Shown here piece after piece: positions 47,935 through 56,426 of a DNA stretch of 64,000 bases. The position numbers and the translations under genes are program-made. Origin of the DNA: Alteromonas sp. KC3 (GTDB lineage: Bacteria > Pseudomonadota > Gammaproteobacteria > Enterobacterales > Alteromonadaceae). Each line of letters starts with the position of its first letter. Position 1 is the first letter of the stretch. The stretch covers positions 2,976,001 to 3,040,000 of the forward strand of contig NZ_AP024235.1 of assembly GCF_016756315.1 (NCBI RefSeq), in the 5' to 3' direction. The notes below the pieces were generated by a model. It worked only from the letters and a program-made list of their open reading frames with translations. It had not been told where the DNA came from and did no database searches.

Positions 47935-50900
47935 TTATTCTCTCTCTGTCTCTGAGTGCCAGCTTCCGCGTTGAATTCGTTCAAATCGTCCATAGATATT
48001 TTCCGCTAAGCATTCAAATGCTGAAATGCAGGCTTCATTGTTACCATCTTCATCCACCTCGATAACGGCAGATACACACTCGGTGCCCAAACACACCACA
48101 GGGCTAACAATATCTTCGATAAGAATTTTAGTTTCTGGTGCTATCCCTGTTTGCTTGAGTTCAGCAACACGATCGCCGTCGTCAAGCACACCATTATTAT
48201 TGAGATCAGTGACCGCATTGCCATTAAACATGCTCACCAAATAAGCACGACTATTGCCGGTCGGTGGTGCACAAGCGCTTGTGCTACTCACAGCTGGTAC
48301 GTAGGTTGTAAAGAATACTTTGTAATCAAGAATGAGCGGTGATGATAGTACTTTTTCGCCATTAGTAGTTAAGTTTAGATACCAACCTGCTTTGTTGGCA
48401 AACGTTGCAGCCGCTAATTCGCGCGCCGTTTCATCACTACTTGTTAGTGCATGGCTTGTTGCATTGTACATATCACTTTCATACACGGTGGTCATAAACG
48501 AATAGTCACCATTGATGTCTCGCTTAAACACACCAGTGTCTTTTAACATGTAGAAGTTATCTTCAACAACCGTGTCTAAAGGTGACGCTCGCCAGCCACT
48601 ACCAAGAGCAACACCGTAGTACAACTCATCACCCAACGCGATCTCTGTAACATCGGGACCATAATAAAAACGACGATTCGTTTCTGCCGTGTCGCCGCCA
48701 AAATCAGCTAAACGTGCACCTTTTATAAAGTTGCTTCCTGATTTGCCGTTGTAAATATCGAGTCTGAAAAGCTGTCCACCTGTATCAGCGACATACATGT
48801 GATCGGCAAATCCATCGTTGTCTCTGTCTATCACGGAAATACGCCCAGGGATACTGTATGTCATATTCGTGAGATTAAGGTTGGCGTCAGCGTTACTGGC
48901 ATGCCACAGTAAACTGCCATTATCCGCATCAAACATAAACACTGCATTGCCGATACCGTCACTCGACCTAACAATGCGATCATCTTGAGCGTCGTCGTAG
49001 CCGCCACCAACAATCATCACGTTTTTAACTTGGTCTCCCATACGCACTTTGGTAATTGTGGGTCTAGACCACGTTTGTCCAAGTTTGGCAAGCTCTCCTG
49101 TACCACCTTCAATTTTAAATTTTAAGGTTGGTGCTGTCTTATTCGTTACATCAAAAACATAGTAGTTCTGACCACCACGGCGCATTCCTACGTACAGGTA
49201 TTTCTTTTCATCAACGGTGCGCAAGATGAGGTCGCCATCAATGCCGTACTTGTGCTCAAATGACGAAGCATCCTTGTAGAAGTGGTGTAAATTCTGAAGT
49301 AAGGTCTTTGGCATAATAGCGAAATTTTCCTCACCCGTTTGCGTATCAAACGAGTGCAACATACCTTGGTTTGTCGCAACAAAAATCGCTGAATCATTTA
49401 GGCCATAGTTCACGATAATAGGCTGGGAATGAATGGGGTCTCCCATTTGAGGACGGTAATCACTTGTGCTGCCGTCGCCGTTGTCATCCTTTACATCAAC
49501 ACCACGTGCCCATTTTAATATGGCTGCACGAAGCGCTTCTGCATCAGGTTCACTCTCAAGCGCCAAGTCTCCTATCGTTATGCTGCTATTGTCTTCGTGA
49601 AGTGAATTAGCACTTCGTACGATGCTACCAGCGTCCTCAAATACGTAGATGTGGCGGTTAGCACCTAGCTTACTGGCTGCGCCTCCGTCACTCACTTCAC
49701 TACCATCGGCTAACGTAGACCAATAGCTGTGAGAATTCTCAGCAAAGAACCCCGTCACACTATCTACCGCGTTTAAACTGTTCTTATCTAAAATTTCGTC
49801 TCCGCTTAACCGATAGCGTTTCAAGTTGCCGGGCCAAATCGCACCTTCACTAGGTTTAAACAGTGCAAAATAAAGCTCATCGCGGTGAGTAAGTCGGTTT
49901 AATTGGTTAACGGCAACACCTGGCGATACAAAAGTTGCGTTGATATCTTTTACGGAGCGCAAAATCGTATTGAACGCTTCAAGTAGATCAGTACTGTTGT
50001 CTGCCTGATAGAATCCACCACCACTTTGTAACGCTAATTGATTTAAGAAATTGTTAGCCGTACTGTTGGCAGCAAAGCCAATGGTGTGGGTGATAACTCG
50101 GGGTCCGATGACGGACGTTTCTGATTTGCTGATATTTTTAACGAGATCCAAACCACATTTTTCACCACCGCTTCCTGTACACGACTTCCCTAGCAGCGTT
50201 TGAATTTTACTTACACTGTGGTTGTTGTTCGCTTCACCATCTGAAAGTAACACAATATGGTTATTGGTCTGACATTGAAGGTCAGAAACAGGCGAGATGT
50301 AAGTTGCACCGCTTGGGATAGCTTCGTTGATACAGTTACTGCTTGATAAATTATCGACGGTACAACCCGACGGCAGTATAGAGTCAGCACCCAGATACGA
50401 ACTTCTGTGACTGACTCGGGTACTACGTCGTACCGAACTGCTGACATCACCCTGGCCACGTCGCAAACCGTAATCAACTGCCAATCCACCGTAATAGTTT
50501 GTCGCCTCTAGGAGCGTATCAACTATAGGGGTGAATCCATTGGCACTGAGTTCGTCAATTTTACTGATTAAATGCTCTCTTACCGTAGCAGAAGCGCCAG
50601 GCGTTGCTGAACCGTTAAACTTGACGATAAGTTTGGGCGCTTTTGATGGTGAGCCGCCATAGGTATAGGCTCCGCGATACGACACAAAATCATCTAAAAC
50701 AAACGCCATATCGTTGCCAGCAACCCAGCCGCTACGATCGACTATCTCTTTAACAATACTACTAATATTTGGAGAGCGATATTCACTATTGCTGTAAAAA
50801 TATGGCATAGACCAGGTAACACCTGACGTTTTTGGCAGGTTTGCTAATCGATAACGTCTATCTGGGTGAAAGTCGCTTGCATCGTCATCGGCAACACCGC

Positions 50901-52005
50901 GAATACGCATACTCGCATTACCATAAGTACGTGTGCTGTATGCGGTAAATTCAAGGTACGCCTCGGTTACTACCGCACCTTGAGGAATGTTAACATTGCG
51001 AAAACGAATACCAATATTGTCGTTATAGTAAGAATTGAATGTCAGCTCGTTACCGGTATTCGGGTAGCCATTAGTGTCTTCTTCAGAGTTATCTTTTGAG
51101 TTACCAACCTGATAAATTCCCTCACCTTGAATACAACCAGTAGCGGTTGAATCGTCATAGGAAATAACAAGCTGTGGCGCACCACTTTGCCCAACATCAC
51201 TTGCTCTTGCTTCTCGACTACTCGCCGAGTCTGTACTACTTCCTTCAATAAGAATATTCAGTGATTTACCGCCACACCAAGCACTCAAATCGACGATTTC
51301 TTGAATAACACTACTGATGTCTGGTGTAGTGATTACTTCGCCCGATGAGGGGAAGCTATTATCTGTTGACCACTCGACACTTGCCCCCGTTTTCGTGCGT
51401 GAGGACAAGTCGTTATTGGTCGTTGAAAATGCAGCACTTGCAGCAGACGCTTCGCCTGCAATAGTAAATGATGTGCCTGCTACGTTGAATTTTTCTGAAG
51501 TAAATCGAATGCTAGCACTAACAATCGTTGCACCTTGTGGGATATTAAGGTCTGTAAAACGCAAGCCAGAGGTGACCGTTTTGGTGCCGCTACTTAGCAC
51601 AAGATCGTTGCTTTGCGTGGTTACCGTGCCGTCGATTTCATGTGCATCATGGTCATCTTCACTTGTCGAAATAATGATTTCAGGTCTCACTGCCTCATCA
51701 ATGTTACGCACGGGATAAAGAATGGGGCCACCGTAGTCAGAGAAGCGCATAAGACCAGCATTGATATTGGTTGCCGACTGAAGGGCCTCTTTAAGTGCGT
51801 TCTGCACTCTCAACATTCGTGTCTGCGACGTTCCATCATACCCGCCCATACTGCCTGATGAGTCCATTATAAACAGAACATTTGGGTTATAGGTCACCGC
51901 ACTGTTGGCATTACCTAAATAAATATCGAGGTCATCACCAACCGCGGAAAAGCCAATACAGCTAAAAAGTGTAATGGAGGCAAGATAACTTGAGATTTTC
52001 TTCAT
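47935..52005 (-). CDS. pilY1: Type IV pilus adhesin/biogenesis factor PilY1
   Basis: A 1356-residue exported protein with a signal peptide (SYLASITLFSCIGFSAVG). A von Willebrand A domain begins with the MIDAS motif DSSGSMGG (about 48-55) and resumes near 470 with LISKIDELSANGFTPIVDTL. Between these lie two related beta-rich segments, about 125-285 and 315-465. From about 690 to 1230 comes the PilY1 beta-propeller with the calcium loop DRDNDGFAD (1060-1068). PilY1 sits at the pilus tip with the minor pilins and governs adhesion, surface sensing and extension/retraction balance. The split VWA is the notable feature. Confidence 0.93.
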   Translation of the reverse strand: MKKISSYLASITLFSCIGFSAVGDDLDIYLGNANSAVTYNPNVLFIMDSSGSMGGYDGTSQTRMLRVQNALKEALQSATNINAGLMRFSDYGGPILYPVRNIDEAVRPEIIISTSEDDHDAHEIDGTVTTQSNDLVLSSGTKTVTSGLRFTDLNIPQGATIVSASIRFTSEKFNVAGTSFTIAGEASAASAAFSTTNNDLSSRTKTGASVEWSTDNSFPSSGEVITTPDISSVIQEIVDLSAWCGGKSLNILIEGSSTDSASSREARASDVGQSGAPQLVISYDDSTATGCIQGEGIYQVGNSKDNSEEDTNGYPNTGNELTFNSYYNDNIGIRFRNVNIPQGAVVTEAYLEFTAYSTRTYGNASMRIRGVADDDASDFHPDRRYRLANLPKTSGVTWSMPYFYSNSEYRSPNISSIVKEIVDRSGWVAGNDMAFVLDDFVSYRGAYTYGGSPSKAPKLIVKFNGSATPGASATVREHLISKIDELSANGFTPIVDTLLEATNYYGGLAVDYGLRRGQGDVSSSVRRSTRVSHRSSYLGADSILPSGCTVDNLSSSNCINEAIPSGATYISPVSDLQCQTNNHIVLLSDGEANNNHSVSKIQTLLGKSCTGSGGEKCGLDLVKNISKSETSVIGPRVITHTIGFAANSTANNFLNQLALQSGGGFYQADNSTDLLEAFNTILRSVKDINATFVSPGVAVNQLNRLTHRDELYFALFKPSEGAIWPGNLKRYRLSGDEILDKNSLNAVDSVTGFFAENSHSYWSTLADGSEVSDGGAASKLGANRHIYVFEDAGSIVRSANSLHEDNSSITIGDLALESEPDAEALRAAILKWARGVDVKDDNGDGSTSDYRPQMGDPIHSQPIIVNYGLNDSAIFVATNQGMLHSFDTQTGEENFAIMPKTLLQNLHHFYKDASSFEHKYGIDGDLILRTVDEKKYLYVGMRRGGQNYYVFDVTNKTAPTLKFKIEGGTGELAKLGQTWSRPTITKVRMGDQVKNVMIVGGGYDDAQDDRIVRSSDGIGNAVFMFDADNGSLLWHASNADANLNLTNMTYSIPGRISVIDRDNDGFADHMYVADTGGQLFRLDIYNGKSGSNFIKGARLADFGGDTAETNRRFYYGPDVTEIALGDELYYGVALGSGWRASPLDTVVEDNFYMLKDTGVFKRDINGDYSFMTTVYESDMYNATSHALTSSDETARELAAATFANKAGWYLNLTTNGEKVLSSPLILDYKVFFTTYVPAVSSTSACAPPTGNSRAYLVSMFNGNAVTDLNNNGVLDDGDRVAELKQTGIAPETKILIEDIVSPVVCLGTECVSAVIEVDEDGNNEACISAFECLAENIYGRFERIQRGSWHSETERE

Positions 52006-52013
52006 AACGCCAC

Positions 52014-52577
52014 CTACTGAGATGCTGGTCCGAATACAGATGCTGCGAGTGTATTAGCTACCACTGACGACTTACCAGACACCTTTCCACAACCACGAAT
52101 AACAAACATATGGCAGTTGATATTACTGCCGCCTATAACATTACTTGATCCACGACACGCTTGCTCTCTCACAAACGCGGTACGCGACCAGCTTTTTGAG
52201 GAGGCAGCAGTTTGATAGGTACCGTCTGTAACATGCCTATCCCCAACGGCCAGCCCTCCCTCGGTCATATATCGGTCAGTCCACTGACCTTCATCAAAAC
52301 AGCTCATAGTATCTGCTACAGGGTCAAATATATTTCCTTGGCGCGCTTCAGATAGTGGGTCAGTTTTGGTTGCATCACTTAACAACACTTCATCTTCTGA
52401 TTCAAAAAATACGCCCGCGATCGCCGACTCTGCAGCGTCGAAAGCCAATCCGCTTTGTTGCATCGACACGGCCATTTTCGACTGAGATAAACTACTAGTA
52501 ACGGCGCTTACTCCTAATACCGTAATGGACAAGAGTACAAGTAGTGCAAACACCATGACCAAACCTTGTTGCCTCAT
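52014..52577 (-). CDS. pilX: Minor pilin PilX
   Basis: A 187-residue PilX: MRQQG leader, then LVMVFALLVLLSITVLGVSAV, with no Glu at +5, and AFDAAESAIAG, the amphipathic helix shared by PilX and GspK. The segment ending CHMFVIRGCGKVSG matches the family C-terminus. Its ATG overlaps the pilW stop (ATGA) and it ends 8 nt before pilY1. Confidence 0.9.
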   Translation of the reverse strand: MRQQGLVMVFALLVLLSITVLGVSAVTSSLSQSKMAVSMQQSGLAFDAAESAIAGVFFESEDEVLLSDATKTDPLSEARQGNIFDPVADTMSCFDEGQWTDRYMTEGGLAVGDRHVTDGTYQTAASSKSWSRTAFVREQACRGSSNVIGGSNINCHMFVIRGCGKVSGKSSVVANTLAASVFGPASQ

Positions 52578-53440
52578 TGCGAACTCCTTACAAAATTCTT
52601 CATATTGCGAAGCGCCAATGTCTTAGAAAAAACTTGGTAATAATGAGAAGTACTCATTGTCCTTGCGGCTTCATTAAGCAAGGCGTATTTCTGCGCTTGC
52701 GTTTGCTGTACTTCGTTTTGATAGCTTTTCAGCATTAACGCCCACCGAAGAGATACAACTTGTTGATTTGTATTGCGCAGCCCACCAATTTCATCGGCAG
52801 TAACGTATCTAATAGCTTGACCTCTAGAAGACGTGATAGTGTCTGAAACGCCAAACTGAATTTGAAAGCTTTCAACGTTGTCAAGCAGCGTCACTGTACT
52901 GGGTGAAACAGCTTGTACTTTTAAACCTCGCAATACACGTCCGTCGTATCCGGTGCATTTCAGCGCATTGCCACTGACAAAATAGTGATTCACAACATGA
53001 AACTCAGCATCGACTGCGTAGCCATGGTTATTGCCCGTACAATCTTCTGTTCCCAGCATACTCACCACGAGTTTGTCGCTACCACCTGATGCGGTTTGCA
53101 CACTACCCAGGCTAGCTATAGAGCCAAAGTCGCCAGGTATGGCAATGGGATTATTTTGTACATAAGCGGCTTCAGCAATGGTATCAACTGAATTGTCGAT
53201 ATTTGCCGTTACCAAATCGTAGCGCCCAACTTCGTAGAACTCAGCCGATAGGCGACCCATAATAAATCGTCCCGACTCTTGGACCTGCGCCACCGCTTGA
53301 TTGAGCTTGTTAGTTACGCTACTACTCACTAACACTTGGATAACGGCAGCAGAAATCAACAAGCCCAGCGTTAGCGTTACCATTAACTCAACCAGTGAAA
53401 AACCATTTTGGTGCGCTGGAGCGTGGGGAATACGTCTCAT
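52574..53440 (-). CDS. pilW: Minor pilin PilW
   Basis: A 288-residue PilW: leader ending HQNG, then FSLVELMVTLTLGLLISAAVIQVLVSS, and QVQESGRFIMGRLSAEFYEVGRYD, which is the PilW hallmark. PilV, PilW, PilX and PilY1 form the tip complex that initiates pilus assembly. The start overlaps the pilV stop (ATGA). Confidence 0.92.
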   Translation of the reverse strand: MRRIPHAPAHQNGFSLVELMVTLTLGLLISAAVIQVLVSSSVTNKLNQAVAQVQESGRFIMGRLSAEFYEVGRYDLVTANIDNSVDTIAEAAYVQNNPIAIPGDFGSIASLGSVQTASGGSDKLVVSMLGTEDCTGNNHGYAVDAEFHVVNHYFVSGNALKCTGYDGRVLRGLKVQAVSPSTVTLLDNVESFQIQFGVSDTITSSRGQAIRYVTADEIGGLRNTNQQVVSLRWALMLKSYQNEVQQTQAQKYALLNEAARTMSTSHYYQVFSKTLALRNMKNFVRSSQ

Positions 53441-54099
53441 AGCGTGATATCCTTAAACACGCAGGCGTTACTATCACCTTCTGCTGCATTGCATCGCGCA
53501 TTGAGCGTATACTTTTGATTGCCCGATGACGTCACCGGCCACGTTAACAAAATCTCTACGCGAGAGCCGGCACTACAACTATACACATCAGCATTGTTGT
53601 TATCGTCGCAGCTCACTCGCACTTTTGTTTGAGGATTAGTTTGTACAGCCGAGCAAGACAATGCCCAACCATCATAAGCTGCCATTTGCACTTCGTTGCA
53701 GTCTTGACCTTCGCAATTGGGAATACCCGCCGGTCTCACTAAGCAGTAACAACGATAAGGGTGAGACGACCCAGAACAACTTAGACCAGCAAAGTTATAC
53801 GTATTGGCAGAAAAGTAATTATTAGGCACCACCATGCCATCTCCCACCGAGGCAGGACGTGCTGCGGCTCGAAGCCGTTCAGCAACCTGAGAGGCCACCA
53901 TTTCAGCTTGGGTGCGGCTAATGGCATCTTTGTTTGCAAACGACCCCGTAAACTGTAAAGCAGCAACACCAAGTAGCCCGACAGCGAGTATAAATAGCGT
54001 AATTAGGATTTCAATTAACCCTGCACCATGATGTTTGAAGAAGCGGTCTTGCATAATAGGCTTCGTTGTCACCTTGTTTGTTATCATCATTACTGCCAT
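53437..54099 (-). CDS. pilV: Minor pilin PilV
   Basis: A 220-residue PilV: the putative cleavage site is HHG followed by AGLIEILITLFILAVGLLGVAALQ, with Glu at +5 and unusual Ala +1. RTQAEMVASQVAERLRAA and the cysteine-rich globular part are family features. First gene of cluster B. FimT/FimU, which usually precede pilV at this locus beside ispH, are absent; the 367 nt upstream carry no gene. Confidence 0.88.
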   Translation of the reverse strand: MAVMMITNKVTTKPIMQDRFFKHHGAGLIEILITLFILAVGLLGVAALQFTGSFANKDAISRTQAEMVASQVAERLRAAARPASVGDGMVVPNNYFSANTYNFAGLSCSGSSHPYRCYCLVRPAGIPNCEGQDCNEVQMAAYDGWALSCSAVQTNPQTKVRVSCDDNNNADVYSCSAGSRVEILLTWPVTSSGNQKYTLNARCNAAEGDSNACVFKDITL

Positions 54100-54466
54100 C
54101 TACGTGAGATTACATTTGGCACTACTGCCACTGTAGTATAGTAAGACAAAACGGTAAGTGACTGCGTATTCTTGGTTATTAAAACGTATAATTTTTCGAT
54201 ACGCGCACGCAAAGTTTGAATTAACTTACTGACTACTTGCTAACAGCAACCGTCTATTGGATGAGAACAACATAAACGATGCCACACTTCATCGCGCTTG
54301 TGATGTTATAAAATCAAGTTATTGCCATAAATACAATACGGTGGCTGTGCATATAGGTATCGGCAATTATTCCTAATACCCAATTACATTTTTTGTCTTA
54401 AAGTGGAAACAAAAACACCGCGACAATGCGCGGTGTTTTAAAAAAGTACGTATTAAGGAATGTAGG
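54100..54466. other. 367-nt gap between pilV and ispH
   Basis: Noncoding as far as I can see. It should contain the pilV-pilE promoter. A 14-nt palindrome TGGCA-CTAC-TGCCA lies at 54117-54130, close to the pilV start, and may be an operator. The ispH terminator is at 54412-54439. Neither strand has an ORF with pilin character, so fimU is truly missing here. Confidence 0.5.
54412..54439 (-). terminator. Rho-independent terminator of the ileS-lspA-fkpB-ispH unit
   Basis: A perfect 11-bp stem: AAAACACCGCG (54412-54422), loop ACAATG, CGCGGTGTTTT (54429-54439). Read on the minus strand it is followed by TTTTTGTTT-type sequence (about 54411 downwards), directly past the ispH stop. Confidence 0.82.
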
Positions 54467-55411
54467 TTAAATGACTTGTTTAACTCTCAGTTCCTTAGGA
54501 ACCGCGAACTCGACATTTTCCTCACGACCAGCGCGTTCAGACGCAGACACAGCGCCCCACTCTTTTAATCGGTTTACTACGCCTTGAACTAATACTTCGG
54601 GTGCCGACGCGCCAGCAGTAACTCCGATGTGCTCGACACCGTCTAACCACGCTTTTTGGATACAGTTTGCATCGGCAATAAGGTACGCTTTGGCGCCAAT
54701 TTTTTCAGCAAGTTCTCTTAAGCGGTTAGAGTTAGAACTGTTTTGTGCCCCTACAACCAACAAGACTTGGCAGTCTTGGGCAAGGTCGCGTACCGCATCT
54801 TGGCGATTTTGCGTTGCATAGCAAATATCGTCTTTGCGTGGGCCATTAATTTGAGGGAACTTTGCACGTAAGGCGTCAATCACATCCGCGGTGTCATCTA
54901 CCGACAGAGTAGTTTGACTACAATAGTATAAATTAGTCGGGTCTTTAACTTCTAATGTTGCAACGTCAGCCTCGGATTCCACAAGATAAATCCCGCCATC
55001 TTCATTGCTGTATTGCCCCATCGTACCTTCTACTTCTGGATGCCCAGCATGGCCTATAAGGATACACTCCGTGCCTGTTTTGCTCGCCCTTGTTACTTCC
55101 ATATGCACCTTAGTCACCAATGGACAGGTCGCATCGAAAACTTTAAGTCCACGCTCATCAGCTTCTTTTCGCACCGCTTGTGATACACCATGTGCTGAAA
55201 AGATGACAATGCTATCATCAGGTACTTCATGTAACTCATCTACAAACAAGGCACCGCGCTCGCGTAAACCGTCAACCACAAACTTGTTATGAACAACTTC
55301 GTGTCGAACGTAAATAGGCGGTTCAAACATTTCTAAAGCGCGCTCTACGATGGTGATCGCTCTGTCTACGCCTGCGCAAAAACCACGGGGATTTGCCAAA
55401 TGAATCTGCAT
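54467..55411 (-). CDS. ispH: 4-hydroxy-3-methylbut-2-enyl diphosphate reductase
   Basis: A 314-residue [4Fe-4S] enzyme, last step of the MEP pathway, producing IPP and DMAPP from [18 protein letters not shown] carries the first cluster cysteine; [12 protein letters not shown] the second; the third lies in DANCIQKAW. The start [12 protein letters not shown] aligns with E. coli IspH (316). It follows fkpB by 2 nt, the conserved lspA-fkpB-ispH order, and links with dxs and ispA elsewhere in the window. Confidence 0.97.
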   Translation of the reverse strand: MQIHLANPRGFCAGVDRAITIVERALEMFEPPIYVRHEVVHNKFVVDGLRERGALFVDELHEVPDDSIVIFSAHGVSQAVRKEADERGLKVFDATCPLVTKVHMEVTRASKTGTECILIGHAGHPEVEGTMGQYSNEDGGIYLVESEADVATLEVKDPTNLYYCSQTTLSVDDTADVIDALRAKFPQINGPRKDDICYATQNRQDAVRDLAQDCQVLLVVGAQNSSNSNRLRELAEKIGAKAYLIADANCIQKAWLDGVEHIGVTAGASAPEVLVQGVVNRLKEWGAVSASERAGREENVEFAVPKELRVKQVI

Positions 55412-55413
55412 GA

Positions 55414-55881
55414 TTAATTTACCTCTTGTGCCGAAGCACCTGGCTTAACATCGACAATTTCCACATCAAAGATGACAGTTTGCCCCGCAAGAGGGTGATT
55501 GAAGTCTACTGTCACAGAGTCGCCTGCCACACTTCGAATAATACCCGGTATTTCAGAGCCATCAGGCTGAGAAAAAGCCAAGATCATCCCCTCTTCGATA
55601 CTCAAATCGGCACTGAAGCGACTTCTATCCATATAATGAATATTGTTTGGGTTTGGCTCACCAAACGCGTCGTTTGCCGCTAACGTAAACGCCTTTTTGT
55701 CACCTTTCTTAAGGCCTAACAAACACGCCTCAAAGTTAGGAGTAAGGCTGCCATCACCCATTACCATTTTAGCGGGTTTGTTGTTAACTCGCGTACTATC
55801 TGCCGCAGAGCCATCTTCTAACTTTAAGTCAAAGTGAAGAATCACTTCGCTGTCAGCACTAATTACTAAAGAATCTGTCAT
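55414..55881 (-). CDS. fkpB: FKBP-type peptidyl-prolyl isomerase FkpB (SlpA)
   Basis: A 155-residue SlyD-like isomerase: [58 protein letters not shown] and [20 protein letters not shown]. It lacks the His-rich metal tail seen in the slyD-like gene at 42103. Position between lspA and ispH is conserved from E. coli to Pseudomonas. Confidence 0.94.
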   Translation of the reverse strand: MTDSLVISADSEVILHFDLKLEDGSAADSTRVNNKPAKMVMGDGSLTPNFEACLLGLKKGDKKAFTLAANDAFGEPNPNNIHYMDRSRFSADLSIEEGMILAFSQPDGSEIPGIIRSVAGDSVTVDFNHPLAGQTVIFDVEIVDVKPGASAQEVN

Positions 55882-55895
55882 GACTTTTCCGAAAC

Positions 55896-56426
55896 TTACT
55901 TTAAGGTTTCACTATTTTGTACGCTTTTGTTGGCGTTATTGCTTTTATCACCATTTTTGACCATGTCGATAATCAATAGCGCTGCACCAATAAAGATGGC
56001 ACTGTCAGCAATATTAAAGGCTGGCCAATGATAGTTGTTTACGTAAAAATCGAGGAAATCGATAACATAGCCGTGAACAAGACGGTCATACACATTACCT
56101 AGGGCACCACCAAGGATGAACGCAAACGCCACCGGCAACATTTTTTGCGACCGAGGAGACTGCTTTAACCACCACAATATAACGACACTAACAACAACTG
56201 CTATAGCAGTGAAAAACCAACGCTGCCAACCACCTGCACTATCTAAGAAGCTAAAAGCAGCACCGTAGTTGTGCACATAGGTCAGGTTAAAGAACGGCAA
56301 TATTTGTATCGATTGATACAACGACATACTGTCAATCACCGCATACTTACTCCATTGATCAAGGATAAACGCAACTGCGCTTATCCATAAAAATCGAAGA
56401 CCGGTATCGCGAAAAAGGTTAAGCAT
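55896..56426 (-). CDS. lspA: Lipoprotein signal peptidase
   Basis: A 176-residue aspartyl protease that cleaves prolipoprotein signal peptides. Four membrane helices are present; catalytic aspartates lie in [23 protein letters not shown] and [16 protein letters not shown] chose the ATG at 56426, which overlaps the ileS stop and gives [14 protein letters not shown], close to E. coli LspA; the longer in-frame start would lie well inside ileS. Confidence 0.95.
   Translation of the reverse strand: MLNLFRDTGLRFLWISAVAFILDQWSKYAVIDSMSLYQSIQILPFFNLTYVHNYGAAFSFLDSAGGWQRWFFTAIAVVVSVVILWWLKQSPRSQKMLPVAFAFILGGALGNVYDRLVHGYVIDFLDFYVNNYHWPAFNIADSAIFIGAALLIIDMVKNGDKSNNANKSVQNSETLK

Noticed and set aside
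51317-51718. 133-codon plus-strand frame opposite pilY1
   Set aside because: Antisense to the first insert of PilY1 and without supporting signals.
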